A DNA stretch of 64,000 nucleotides from Streptomyces sp. 840.1 (lineage in GTDB: Bacteria > Actinomycetota > Actinomycetes > Streptomycetales > Streptomycetaceae): assembly GCF_003751445.1 (NCBI RefSeq), contig NZ_RJUU01000001.1, positions 1,245,001 to 1,309,000 on the forward strand, given 5' to 3'. Positions within the stretch are counted from its first letter, which is position 1, and each line of letters starts with the position of its first letter. Shown here in pieces: positions 18,113 to 28,210 of the stretch. The notes beneath the pieces are model-generated. The model was not told where the DNA came from, did not search any database, and worked only from the letters and a program-made list of their open reading frames with translations. A program made the position numbers and the translations under genes.

Positions 18113-18787
18113 ATGAGTGCGATGAGGGTGCTGACCGTGAACACGGGCCGGCCCGTGGCGGTGCCGTACACCGACTCCCCGGACGGGGTGACCGGGATCG
18201 ACAAGCGTCCGGCCGACGGCCCGGTGCGGGTCACCGACCCCGGCCCCGAGGGCACCGGCGGCAGCGGTCTGGCCGGGGACGCGGTCTGCGACCTGCGCTT
18301 CCACGGCGGCTCCGACCAGGCGGTGTACGCCTTCGCCCGCGAGGAGCTGGACCGCTGGGAGGAGGCGCTGGGGCGCCCGCTGCCCAACGGGGCCTTCGGC
18401 GAGAACCTGACCACGGACGGCGTCGACGTCAGGGGCGCGCTGATCGGCGAGCGCTGGCGGGTCGGCCCCGATCTGCTCCTGGAGATCACCTCGGGCCGCA
18501 TCCCGTGCCGTACGTTCGCCGGTCACCTCGACGAGCGGCAGTGGGTCAGGCGCTACACCCGGGCGGCCACCCCCGGCGCGTATCTGCGGGTGCTCACGCC
18601 CGGCTCGATCCGGGCCGGCGACCCGGTGGAGATCGTGCACCGGCCGGACCACGACGTCACGGTGGAGCTCCAGTTCCGGGCCGTGACGACCCGGCGGGAG
18701 CTGCTGCCGCTGCTGCTCCCGGCCGCGGAGGCGCTGCACCCCGAGCCGCTGAGGCAGGCGCGGGAGTACGCGGCCCGGCAGCGGTGA
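18113..18787 (+). CDS. MOSC domain protein (YiiM-like)
   Basis: A 224-aa protein with a MOSC core: DLRFHGGSDQAVYAFAREEL, FGENLTTDGVDV, and the cysteine-bearing segment ITSGRIPCRTFAGHL at about 125-140. MOSC proteins bind or transfer molybdenum-cofactor-linked groups; YiiM-type members act in reduction of N-hydroxylated compounds. The ATG at 18113 follows GCGGGG; an ATG three codons later is possible. It is divergent from the LysR gene and followed after about 55 bp by an SDR gene. The substrate is not evident. Confidence 0.87.
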   Translation: MSAMRVLTVNTGRPVAVPYTDSPDGVTGIDKRPADGPVRVTDPGPEGTGGSGLAGDAVCDLRFHGGSDQAVYAFAREELDRWEEALGRPLPNGAFGENLTTDGVDVRGALIGERWRVGPDLLLEITSGRIPCRTFAGHLDERQWVRRYTRAATPGAYLRVLTPGSIRAGDPVEIVHRPDHDVTVELQFRAVTTRRELLPLLLPAAEALHPEPLRQAREYAARQR

Positions 18788-18844
18788 GCGCAGGGCGCCG
18801 GGCGGCGCGTCAGGGGGCCCGCGCGGGGCACTAACGTGCCGCGT

Positions 18845-19618
18845 ATGACGACTGCACTGATTACGGGCGCCACCGCGGGCATCGGGGCCGCGTTCGCGCG
18901 GCGGCTCGCGGCCGAGGGGCACAACCTGGTCCTGGTGGCCCGCGACACCGAGCGGCTGCGCGAGCAGGCCACCGAGTTGCACGACCGGCACGGCATCGAG
19001 GCCGAGGTGCTGCCCGCCGACCTGTCGGCGGACGAGGGGATCGCGGCGGTCGAGGCCCGCCTGGGCGACCGCCTGCAGTCCGTCGATCTGCTGGTCAACA
19101 ACGCCGGGTTCGGCAACAAGGGCAGCTATCTGGATGTCCCCATGGCCGACGAGCTGGCCATGCTGAAGGTGCACTGCGAGGCGGTCCTGCGGCTGACCTC
19201 GGCGGCCGCGGCCGGGATGCGGGAGCGCGGCAGGGGCGGAGTCGTCAACGTGGCCTCGGTGGCGGCGTTCGTGCCGCGCGGTACGTACGGGGCGTCCAAG
19301 GCGTGGGTCGTGCAGTTCACCCAGGGCGCGGCCAAGGACCTGGCGGGCTCGGGAGTGCGGCTGATGGCGCTCTGCCCCGGCTTCGTACGGACGGAGTTCC
19401 ACCAGCGGGCCGGCATGGGCACCGGCAACATCCCGGGCTGGATGTGGCTGGACGCCGACAAGCTGGTGGCCTCGGCCCTGGCCGACCTGGCGCGCGGCAA
19501 GTCGGTCTCGATCCCCGATCCCCGGTACAAGGCGCTCATGGGGCTGGTGAAGGTGACCCCGCGCAGCCTGCTCGGGGGCGTCACCTCCAGGACGGGCCGG
19601 AAGTACGGACCCCGCTGA
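18845..19618 (+). CDS. Short-chain dehydrogenase/reductase
   Basis: A 257-aa classical SDR. The N-terminal cofactor motif TGATAGIG lies at 8-15, an NNAG motif in LLVNNAGFGNKG, the catalytic Ser in VVNVASVAAF, and the YxxxK pair in YGASK. An Arg in VARDTER after the second strand suggests NADPH. The substrate is unknown; the sequence is like the DltE/YqjQ group of SDRs. The ATG at 18845 is preferred. A GTG nine bases earlier is in frame, and TAACGT 12 bp before the ATG could be a -10 for a leaderless start. Confidence 0.9.
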   Translation: MTTALITGATAGIGAAFARRLAAEGHNLVLVARDTERLREQATELHDRHGIEAEVLPADLSADEGIAAVEARLGDRLQSVDLLVNNAGFGNKGSYLDVPMADELAMLKVHCEAVLRLTSAAAAGMRERGRGGVVNVASVAAFVPRGTYGASKAWVVQFTQGAAKDLAGSGVRLMALCPGFVRTEFHQRAGMGTGNIPGWMWLDADKLVASALADLARGKSVSIPDPRYKALMGLVKVTPRSLLGGVTSRTGRKYGPR

Positions 19619-19657
19619 CGGCCGGTCCCCCGGCACCGTGACGCCCCCGGCCGATTG

Positions 19658-19692
19658 TGATCGAATGATCAGAACAGCACATCGTTCGATCA
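19658..19692. promoter_or_regulatory. Candidate operator of the sugar-uptake regulator (site 1)
   Basis: TGATCGAA at 19658-19665 and TTCGATCA at 19685-19692 form an inverted repeat with a 19-bp spacer, just upstream of the DeoR/LacI-type gene (GTG at 19720). The same octamer recurs before the ABC operon. It suggests autoregulation. Confidence 0.6.
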
Positions 19693-19719
19693 TCCACTAT
19701 CGCCTGAGGGGCTGCCACC

Positions 19720-20847
19720 GTGCGCGAAGGTGCCACTGAACGTCATGACCGACTGCTGAACCTGGTACGCGAACGAGGCACCGCCCGGGTCTCGGACCTC
19801 GCGGACCGGCTCGGCGTCTCCCCGGTGACGGCACGCCGCGATGTCGAGGCACTGGCGGCACGGGGACTGCTCGACCGGGTGCACGGTTCGGTCTCCTGGC
19901 CCGCCGAACGCGGACCGGCCGGCACCCCGGCGGGCGGCGGCCCGGTCATCGGGATGCTGGCCCCGGCCGCCGTCTACTACTTCGCCGAGGTGATCCGGGG
20001 CGCCCACGAGGCCGCGGCCCGGCTCGGCGCGCGGCTGATCCTGCGGGTCACCGACTACCACCCCGAGGACGACGCGGCGCATGCCGCCGGGCTCCTCGCG
20101 GCCGGGGCGCAGGGGCTGCTGCTGGCCCCGAGCTGGACGGAGCCGGGCCACCCGGCCGCCTACAGCGGCTGGCTCGCCCAGCTGCCGGTGGAGCGGGTCC
20201 TGGTGGAGCGGACCGGGGTGCCGGGCGGGCCGCTGGACGGCCTCGACCGGGTCGGCTCGGACCACGCGCACGGGGTGCTGCTCGCCGTCCGGCACCTGCT
20301 GGAGCTGGGCCACGGCGCGGCGTTGCTGGTCGCGCGGGCGGACAGCCCGACGGCGCAGGCGGTCCGGGCGGGGTACGCGCGGGCTCTGTCGGTGCTGGGG
20401 CTGCGCGCGCCGGGCCCGGTGATCGAGTCGTCTTCGGACGAGCGCGATCCGGTGCTGTTCGAGCAGGCCGCGCTCCAGCTGCGGGACGCGGTGCGGCGCG
20501 GGCGGGCGACCGCGGCCCTGATGCACAACGACGAGGACGCCATCCGGATGATGCGGCGGCTGGCCGAGCTCGGCGTCCGGGTGCCCGACGATCTGTCGCT
20601 GGTCACGTACGACGACGAGGTGGCGGCGCTGGCCGACACCCCGCTCACCGCGGTCGCGCCGCCCAAGCGGGAGGTCGGACGCAGTGCGGCGGAACTGCTG
20701 GTCGAGCGGTTGTCGGGGGACCGTTACGGGGTCCCGTCCGAGCTGGCGCCGAGGCGCCACATCGCCCTGCTGCCGACCCTCCGGGTGCGGGACTCGTGCG
20801 CCCGGCCGTCGAACCGGCCGGTGGACCCGGAACCGTCCGGCACCTGA
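19720..20847 (+). CDS. DeoR/LacI-type hybrid sugar regulator
   Basis: A 375-aa regulator. The N-terminus is a DeoR-type winged HTH (RHDRLLNLVRERGTARVSDL, with a recognition helix around VSPVTARRDVEAL, residues 1-60). The rest is a LacI/periplasmic-binding-protein sensor domain: GPVIGMLAPAAVYYFAEVIR, DRVGSDHAHGVLLAVRHLLE and LMHNDEDAIRMMRRLAELG. DeoR-type HTH joined to a LacI-type sensor is a known actinobacterial combination. It directly precedes a sugar ABC import operon on the same strand and very likely represses it; the inducer is probably the imported sugar. Copies of TTCGATCA lie upstream of both units. The start is GTG. Confidence 0.88.
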   Translation: MREGATERHDRLLNLVRERGTARVSDLADRLGVSPVTARRDVEALAARGLLDRVHGSVSWPAERGPAGTPAGGGPVIGMLAPAAVYYFAEVIRGAHEAAARLGARLILRVTDYHPEDDAAHAAGLLAAGAQGLLLAPSWTEPGHPAAYSGWLAQLPVERVLVERTGVPGGPLDGLDRVGSDHAHGVLLAVRHLLELGHGAALLVARADSPTAQAVRAGYARALSVLGLRAPGPVIESSSDERDPVLFEQAALQLRDAVRRGRATAALMHNDEDAIRMMRRLAELGVRVPDDLSLVTYDDEVAALADTPLTAVAPPKREVGRSAAELLVERLSGDRYGVPSELAPRRHIALLPTLRVRDSCARPSNRPVDPEPSGT

Positions 20848-20968
20848 CCCGGGCGGCCCGGGGCCCGTAGCCCGTAGCCGTAGCCCGTGGTCGTAGAAGG
20901 TATCCACCGCAGAAGGCACCCACCGCACGTCCCGTTCGCGGCAATTCAGCCCATTCACCGCCTCCCCG

Positions 20969-20987
20969 TTCGATCATTTTTCGATCA
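20969..20987. promoter_or_regulatory. Candidate operator of the ABC sugar operon (site 2)
   Basis: Two direct copies of TTCGATCA (20969-20976 and 20980-20987) are spaced 11 bp start to start, one helical turn, about 85 bp before the solute-binding protein start. The octamer matches the pair before the regulator gene. Confidence 0.6.
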
Positions 20988-21072
20988 TTCAATCTTTCGC
21001 TCTTGACTTCGCTCACCGCAGATCGAAACATCACGGCGAATGCCTGTTCCCGCACGTACAGGAGCTGTTCCC

Positions 21073-22401
21073 GTGAGCCGCAGTTGGTCCCGTCCCATCC
21101 ATGCACTGGTCGGCGCTGCCACCGCCCTCGCCGTCCTGACGGCGTGCGGCAGCGCCGACGACTCCCCCGCCCGTGGCACCGCCGAGCACCCCGTGACCGT
21201 CTCCTTCTGGGCATGGACCAAGGGCTCGCAGGAGGTCGTGGACGCGTTCAACGCGACCCACGACACGATCAAGGTCGAGTTCGAGGAGATACCGTCCGGC
21301 GGTCTCGGCGGCTATCCGAAGATCGCCAACGCGGTGAAGGCGGGCATCGCCCCCGACCTGCTCTCGATCGAGTACCCGCAGCTCTCCGCGTTCGTCAGCC
21401 AGGGCTCGCTGCAGGACATCAGCGGCTACCTCACCGACGACATCAAGAAGAAGTTCCTGCCGCAGACCATCGAGATGACGACGCTCGGCGGCAAGAACTG
21501 GGCGGTGCCGTTCGACGCGGCGCCCCAGGTCTTCTACTACCGCAAGGACTTCTTCACCGAGCACCACATCGCGCTGCCGAAGACCTGGGACGACTTCCGG
21601 GCCGCGGCCGCCGACGTCAAGAAGGCCTCGCCGAAGACCAGGATCGCCACGTTCTTCCCGGACGACCCGACGTTCTTCCAGGCGATGGCCTGGCAGGCCG
21701 GCGCCCAGTGGTTCAGCGCCGGCAAGGACGCCTGGAAGATCGACACCACCGACCCCGCGTCGAAGCGGACCGCCGAGTACTGGCAGGGGCTCATCGACGA
21801 CGGCCTGGTGAGCACCGCCTCCTCGTTCAGCCCGGAGTGGACCAGCTCCCTGAAGCAGGGCAACACGGTCGGCTACCTCGGCGCCTCCTGGAGCGCCGGC
21901 GTGCTCGCGGGCATCGTCCCCGAGGAGAAGGGCAAGTGGGCGGCCCTGCCGCTGCCCAGCTGGGAGGCCGACAAGCCCGCCAGCGGGATGATCGGCGGCT
22001 CCACCTTCGCCGTGAGCAAGAACAGTCACAAGGCGGCGGCCGCCGTCGAGTTCGCGCTGTGGATGTCCACCCACGAGGACGCCATCAGGGCCCGGATCGG
22101 CGCGAGCACGTCGAGCGCGCTGCCCGCGTCCCCGGCCATGGTGCCGATCGCCCGCAAGGCCTTCGACACCAGCTTCTACGGGGGCCAGGACCTGTACGGC
22201 CTGTTCACCGAGGCGGGTGCCTCGATCGGGCCCGACTGGGTGTGGGGCCCCAGCCCCGGTGCCACCAACTCCGCACTCGGCGACGAACTCGGTGAGGTCG
22301 TCGGCGGCAGCTCCACCCTGCCGCAAGCGATCAAGACCGCCCATGACGCCACTGTCGCCGATCTCAAGAAGCGCGGCCTGAAGGTCGAGGAGCCCTCATG
22401 A
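21073..22401 (+). CDS. ABC transporter sugar-binding lipoprotein
   Basis: A 442-aa extracellular solute-binding protein family 1 member. A type II signal sequence (ALVGAATALAVLTACGS) has its lipobox cysteine at C25. The mature part begins acidic and Ser-rich, followed by HPVTVSFWAWTKGSQEVVDA, which is typical of oligosaccharide or sugar binders. The GTG at 21073 has AGGAG nine bases upstream; an in-frame ATG at 21040 has none. It overlaps the next gene by 4 bp (ATGA). It captures the substrate outside the membrane and delivers it to the two permeases. The substrate cannot be told from sequence. Confidence 0.93.
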   Translation: MSRSWSRPIHALVGAATALAVLTACGSADDSPARGTAEHPVTVSFWAWTKGSQEVVDAFNATHDTIKVEFEEIPSGGLGGYPKIANAVKAGIAPDLLSIEYPQLSAFVSQGSLQDISGYLTDDIKKKFLPQTIEMTTLGGKNWAVPFDAAPQVFYYRKDFFTEHHIALPKTWDDFRAAAADVKKASPKTRIATFFPDDPTFFQAMAWQAGAQWFSAGKDAWKIDTTDPASKRTAEYWQGLIDDGLVSTASSFSPEWTSSLKQGNTVGYLGASWSAGVLAGIVPEEKGKWAALPLPSWEADKPASGMIGGSTFAVSKNSHKAAAAVEFALWMSTHEDAIRARIGASTSSALPASPAMVPIARKAFDTSFYGGQDLYGLFTEAGASIGPDWVWGPSPGATNSALGDELGEVVGGSSTLPQAIKTAHDATVADLKKRGLKVEEPS

Positions 22402-23336
22402 GCACGCCTCCCACGTCCGGTGCCCGCCCCGGCGGGCTGAGCGCGAAGGCCCGTACCCGGATCGCGGCCGGTACCTTCCTCACGCCGTTCTTCGTCCTGT
22501 TCACCGCCGCGATGATCATCCCGGTCTGTTACGCGCTCTGGCTGAGCCTGTTCACCGAGAAGCAGTCCGGGCTCGGCTTCGACGGCCCCCGCACGGTCTT
22601 CGACGGGCTCGGCAACTACGCCTCCGCCCTCGGGGACCAGGCGTTCCGCGACGGCTTCTGGGTGCTCCTGGGCTACTGCGCCTTCTACATCCCGCTGATG
22701 GCCGGCGGCGCGATCGTGCTGGCGCTGCTGCTGGACACCGCGCTGGCCCGCGCCCGGCGCTTCTTCCAGCTGGCGTTCTTCCTGCCGCACGCCATCCCCG
22801 GGCTGATCGCCGCGCTGATCTGGATCTACCTGTACACGCCGCAGCTCAGCCCCGTCGTCAAGGCGATGGAGTCGGGCGGCATCGGCTTCGACTTCTTCTC
22901 GTCCCAGGGCACGCTGCCCTCCATCGTCAACATCGCGCTGTGGGAGTGGCTCGGCTACAACGTGGTGATCTTCTACGCCGCGCTGCAGGCCGTCGACCGC
23001 TCCCTGCTGGAGGCCGCGACCGTGGACGGCGCGGGGAACTGGCGGATCGCCTTCTCCATCAAGCTCCCGCTGATCCGCTCCTCGCTGGTGATGGTGCTCC
23101 TCTTCACGATCATCGGCTCGCTCCAGCTGTTCACCGAGCCGCTGATCCTCAACCGGGGCTCCGGCTCGGCCGTCACCAGCACCTGGACCCCGAACATGTA
23201 CGCCTACAGCGCCGCGTTCGAGCGCAACGACTACGGCCTCGCCGCGGCGGCCTCCGTGCTCATCGCCCTCGTCGCCGCCGTCCTCTCCTTCGTCGTCACC
23301 CGCTTCACCAACAACCGCAAGGAGGCACGGGCATGA
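22398..23336 (+). CDS. ABC sugar permease, MalF type
   Basis: A 312-aa inner-membrane permease with about six spans, starting with FLTPFFVLFTAAMIIPVCYA. The ATPase-docking EAA motif is visible as EAATVDGAGNWRIAFSIKLP near residue 205. It is translationally coupled at both ends, with 4-bp ATGA overlaps with the binding-protein gene and with the second permease gene. It forms the channel heterodimer with the next protein. Confidence 0.93.
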   Translation: MSTPPTSGARPGGLSAKARTRIAAGTFLTPFFVLFTAAMIIPVCYALWLSLFTEKQSGLGFDGPRTVFDGLGNYASALGDQAFRDGFWVLLGYCAFYIPLMAGGAIVLALLLDTALARARRFFQLAFFLPHAIPGLIAALIWIYLYTPQLSPVVKAMESGGIGFDFFSSQGTLPSIVNIALWEWLGYNVVIFYAALQAVDRSLLEAATVDGAGNWRIAFSIKLPLIRSSLVMVLLFTIIGSLQLFTEPLILNRGSGSAVTSTWTPNMYAYSAAFERNDYGLAAAASVLIALVAAVLSFVVTRFTNNRKEARA

Positions 23337-24262
23337 CCTCCCCCGTCATGGTCGATCCGGCCGCCCCGACCCGCACCCCCGCTCGCGCCGAGGGCCGTGC
23401 CCCCGTCGCCGCGGGCGGGGCCCGGTCCAGCCGCTGGCTGTCGAAGGGCGCGGTCAACGGCGTGCTGGTCATCGCCGCCGTGTACACGCTGTTCCCGCTG
23501 ATCTGGCTGGTCACCGCGGCCACCAAGGACGCCGGGAACCTGCTGGGCGGTGACGTCTTCTCCTTCGAGGGCTTCAACCTCGGCGGCAACCTCTCCGCCC
23601 TTTCCACCTACCAGGACGGCGTCTACTTCCGCTGGTACGGCAACTCCCTGCTGTACGCGGGGATCGGGGCGCTCGGCTGCTCGCTGATCAGCGTCGCCGC
23701 GGGGTACGCCTTCGACAAGTACCGCTTCCGCGGCAAGGAGAAGCTGTTCGCGCTCGTCCTGCTGGGCGTGCTGCTGCCCTCGACCGCGCTCTCCCTGCCG
23801 CTCTACCTGCTGGCCGTGAAGACCGGGACCGTCAACACCTACTGGGCGGTGCTGATCCCGTCCCTGGTCAACCCCTTCGGTGTCTATCTCGCCCGGATCT
23901 TCAGCGCGGGCTACATACCGGACGAGGTCCTGGAGGCCGCCCGGATCGACGGGGCGGGCGAGATGCGCACCTTCTGGTCGGTGGGTCTGCGCATGGTCAT
24001 GCCGGGGTTCGTGACCGTGTTCCTCTTCCAGTTCACCGCGATCTGGAACAACTTCTTCCTCCCCCTGGTCATGCTCTCGGACAAGAAGCTCTATCCGCTG
24101 AGCCTCGGCCTCTACAACTGGCACAGCACCGCCAACGCCGACCCCACCTTCTATCCGATGGTCGTCACCGGATCCCTCCTCGCCGTCGCTCCGCTGATCA
24201 TCGCCTTCATCACCCTGCAACGTCACTGGAAGGCCGGTCTCACCGCCGGCAGCGTCAAGTGA
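23333..24262 (+). CDS. ABC sugar permease, MalG type
   Basis: A 309-aa permease with a Pro/Ala-rich N-terminal tail, then about six spans (GVLVIAAVYTLFPLIWLVTA first). The EAA motif reads EAARIDGAGEMRTFWSVGLR. The ATG overlaps the previous stop. No ATPase gene follows; in Streptomyces such CUT1 importers generally borrow the shared ATPase MsiK encoded elsewhere, which I infer here too. The next gene, 24 bp on, encodes a dehydrogenase. Confidence 0.93.
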   Translation: MTSPVMVDPAAPTRTPARAEGRAPVAAGGARSSRWLSKGAVNGVLVIAAVYTLFPLIWLVTAATKDAGNLLGGDVFSFEGFNLGGNLSALSTYQDGVYFRWYGNSLLYAGIGALGCSLISVAAGYAFDKYRFRGKEKLFALVLLGVLLPSTALSLPLYLLAVKTGTVNTYWAVLIPSLVNPFGVYLARIFSAGYIPDEVLEAARIDGAGEMRTFWSVGLRMVMPGFVTVFLFQFTAIWNNFFLPLVMLSDKKLYPLSLGLYNWHSTANADPTFYPMVVTGSLLAVAPLIIAFITLQRHWKAGLTAGSVK

Positions 24263-24286
24263 CATCCGAGGAGCCCGAGTTCCACC

Positions 24287-25315
24287 ATGCACCACACCAC
24301 TGACACCCGGCCCGCCGCACTCCTGGCGATGGGGTCCGGCATCGTCGAACGGCTGCTCACGCCCGGTCAGCGGGACCGGCTGACCGGCCTCGTCCGCATC
24401 GATCCGGATCTCGTCGCCCACCAGCTGCCCGACGCCTCCCCGCAGGTCGCCGCCGCGCTGGCCGAGGCCGAGGTCCTGTTCACCTGCTGGGGCGCGCCCC
24501 GGCTCACCGAGGAGGTCCTGGCGGCCGCGCCCCGGCTGCGCGCGGTCGTCCACGCCGCCGGCAGCGTCAAGCACCACATCACCGACGCGTGCTGGGAGCG
24601 CGGCATCCAGGTCACCTCGGTGGCGGCCGCGAACGCCCGGCCGGTGGCCGAGTACACGCTGGCCGCGATCCTCTTCGCGGGCAAGAACGTGCTGGGCAGC
24701 GCCCGCCGCTACCGGGAGCTGCGGGCCGCGCACGACTGGCGCGAGGAGCTCGACGGCTGGGGCAACCACGGCCGCACGGTGGGCATCGTCGGCGCGTCCC
24801 GGACCGGGCGCCGCGTCATCGAGCTGCTGCGGCCGTTCGACTTCGAGGTCCTGCTGTACGACCCGTACCTGGAACCGGCGGCGGCCACCCGGCTCGGCGT
24901 GGAGCCGGTCCCGCTCGACGAGCTCTGCGCCCGCAGCGGGATCGTCTCCGTCCACGCGCCGGAGCTCCCGGCCACCCGCAGGCTGATCGGCGCCGCCCAG
25001 CTGGCGGCCATGCCGGACGGCTCGACCCTGATCAACACCGCACGCGGTTCGCTCATCGACGAGCCCGCGCTGGTGACGGAACTGGTACGGGGACGGCTGC
25101 ACGCCGTCCTGGATGTGACGGCCCCCGACCTGCCGCCGGAGACCTCGCCGCTCTACGACCTGCCGAACGTGCTGCTGACCCCGCACATCGCGGGCTCGCT
25201 CGGCAATGAGCTGCACCGGATGGCGGACCAGGCCCTGGACGAGCTGGAACGCTTCGCCGCCGGCCGCCCGTTCGCGGACCCGGTCCACGGGGACGCGCTC
25301 CCGCGCTCGGCGTAG
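24287..25315 (+). CDS. D-2-hydroxyacid dehydrogenase family protein
   Basis: A 342-aa NAD-dependent 2-hydroxyacid dehydrogenase. The catalytic domain is split around the NAD-binding fold. The cofactor loop reads VGIVGASRTGRRVIELL (about 165-180), an atypical GxSxxG version of GxGxxG. The segment INTARGSLIDEPALV carries the substrate-binding Arg, and LTPHIAGS gives the catalytic His. It is the last gene of the sugar ABC operon, so it probably acts on the imported sugar acid or a product of it. The natural substrate is unknown. Confidence 0.88.
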   Translation: MHHTTDTRPAALLAMGSGIVERLLTPGQRDRLTGLVRIDPDLVAHQLPDASPQVAAALAEAEVLFTCWGAPRLTEEVLAAAPRLRAVVHAAGSVKHHITDACWERGIQVTSVAAANARPVAEYTLAAILFAGKNVLGSARRYRELRAAHDWREELDGWGNHGRTVGIVGASRTGRRVIELLRPFDFEVLLYDPYLEPAAATRLGVEPVPLDELCARSGIVSVHAPELPATRRLIGAAQLAAMPDGSTLINTARGSLIDEPALVTELVRGRLHAVLDVTAPDLPPETSPLYDLPNVLLTPHIAGSLGNELHRMADQALDELERFAAGRPFADPVHGDALPRSA

Positions 25316-25355
25316 TCGACCACGCTCGGGCCCCTCCGACGCGTTCGGGATCGCC

Positions 25356-25569
25356 GGGCAAGATCCAGCCCCTCCGGCGATTGAGGAGCGGGGGGCCGGG
25401 GGCAGCGTCCCCGGGGCTCCGCCCCGGACCCCGCGCCTCAAACGCCGGCGAGGCTGGATCTTGCCCGCCCGAGAGGCCGGTTTCGCCGACCCGAGCCGGA
25501 AGAAGCCACCGGCAGTGCCGGTTTCGCCGACCGGGGCCGGGCACGCAGCCGCAAGGCTGGATCTTGCCC
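25356..25569. repeat. Three-copy intergenic repeat, partly palindromic
   Basis: The 15-mer GGGCAAGATCCAGCC occurs at 25356-25370 and inverted as GGCTGGATCTTGCCC at 25452-25466 and 25555-25569. Between the first two lies a GC-rich segment with further pairing (GGGGCTCCGCCCC and CCTC...GAGG ends). It fills the 320-bp gap between the dehydrogenase and groEL genes. It looks like a dispersed Streptomyces intergenic palindrome family; no gene is seen in the gap. Confidence 0.7.
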
Positions 25570-25581
25570 CGGACACGCGAA

Positions 25582-25610
25582 AGGCCCGGCCCCCTCAGGG
25601 GACCGGGCCT
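25582..25610. terminator. Terminator of groEL
   Basis: AGGCCCGG (25582-25589) pairs with CCGGGCCT (25603-25610), with an inner CCCC/GGGG pair, 26 bp beyond the groEL stop at 25636. AA precedes it, which reads as T-rich on the minus strand. Confidence 0.75.
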
Positions 25611-25635
25611 CACCGCTTGCGCGGAGAGCTACGCG

Positions 25636-27312
<1,677 letters not shown>

Positions 27313-27362
27313 TTATTTCGCAGGGGGCCAGGGGCGCAGAACATAAGCAAACGTCGGGTGAA

Positions 27363-27668
27363 TTACTTCTCGATGATCGCGAGCACGTCGCGGGCCGAGA
27401 GGACGAGGTACTCCTCGCCGTTGTACTTCACCTCGGTGCCGCCGTACTTGCTGTACAGAACGACATCGCCGGTCTTGACGTCGAGCGGAAGACGCTCGCC
27501 GTTCTCGAAGCGGCCCGGCCCCACGGCCAGGACGACGCCCTCCTGGGGCTTCTCCTTGGCGGTGTCCGGGATGACCAGGCCGGAGGCCGTGGTCTGCTCG
27601 GCATCGAGCGGCTGGACCACAATGCGGTCCTCGAGCGGCTTGATCGCAACCTTGGTGCTGGTCGACAC
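27363..27668 (-). CDS. groES: Co-chaperonin GroES (10 kDa)
   Basis: A 101-aa heptameric lid protein for GroEL. It has the expected [20 protein letters not shown] start, the mobile loop (about 20-35), [10 protein letters not shown] and [20 protein letters not shown]. The GTG at 27668 follows GGGGGAG. It is the first gene of the heat-shock unit, downstream of two CIRCE operators. Confidence 0.97.
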   Translation of the reverse strand: MSTSTKVAIKPLEDRIVVQPLDAEQTTASGLVIPDTAKEKPQEGVVLAVGPGRFENGERLPLDVKTGDVVLYSKYGGTEVKYNGEEYLVLSARDVLAIIEK

Positions 27669-27773
27669 GATCCGGTCTCCCCCTTCGGAGATCTCACGGG
27701 GTTAACAGTCTTTGGGTGGCGACCAGATGGGCCCGTCGTCGCGGGTGCCGGACCTGCCGGTCGCACAGTACTG

Positions 27774-27800
27774 CTGGCACTCTCCAGTGGGGAGTGCCAG
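27774..27800. promoter_or_regulatory. CIRCE operator 1 (HrcA site)
   Basis: CTGGCACTC-N9-GAGTGCCAG, a perfect inverted repeat that differs from the TTAGCACTC consensus at the outer bases. It lies 106 bp upstream of the groES start. HrcA binds such sites and represses groES-groEL until heat shock. Confidence 0.93.
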
Positions 27801-27820
27801 CACTGAGACTATGGCCGCGA

Positions 27821-27847
27821 TTAGCACTCGGTCAAGCGGAGTGCCAA
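27821..27847. promoter_or_regulatory. CIRCE operator 2 (HrcA site)
   Basis: TTAGCACTC-N9-GAGTGCCAA; the left arm is a full consensus match and the right arm has one mismatch. It is the second HrcA site, 47 bp (start to start) from the first, and overlaps the 3' end of the truncated deacetylase frame. Confidence 0.93.
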
Positions 27848-28210
27848 TTCACGCCCCTCGTGGCGTCCATGACGGACGACGCCGCGCCCCGGACCGGCCG
27901 GAACCGCGCCCTCCCGCAGGACAACGCTCCGCCCGCCCGTACCGTTCCGGCCCTCTCCCCCGGGCGGCCCCGCCGCCCGCCCGCAGGAGACGACGACCAG
28001 CGCCCCGGGCGCCCCGTGGTCGCCCCGCACCGCCGCGGCGCGCGACCCCGCCGGTCGCGCGGCCGGCCGGCTCGGCGGCGGGTTCACCCGCTGCGCGGCC
28101 TTGCGGCCGAGCCGTTCGATCGGGTCCACCGACTGCGCACAGCCGGTGGAGGCGGTCAGGAGCGCACCGGCGGCCAGCAGTCCGGCCAGCAGCCGGTGCG
28201 CCCCTCTCAT
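27821..28210 (-). pseudogene. Truncated deacetylase-like lipoprotein remnant
   Basis: A 129-codon frame coupled to the deacetylase gene by an ATGA overlap. It begins as a lipoprotein (RLLAGLLAAGALLTASTGCA, lipobox Cys near residue 24), then SVDPIERLGRKAAQRV. From memory, this resembles the start of secreted NodB-type proteins of Streptomyces. After about residue 45 the product is Pro/Gly/Arg-rich, with no NodB domain, and runs on into the groES operators. I read it as the first part of a second, tandem deacetylase gene whose body was deleted. A short functional lipoprotein is an alternative. Confidence 0.5.

Noticed and set aside
19126..19584. Antisense gene within the SDR gene
   Set aside because: The SDR motifs on the plus strand are complete; the antisense frame has no ribosome site or domain.
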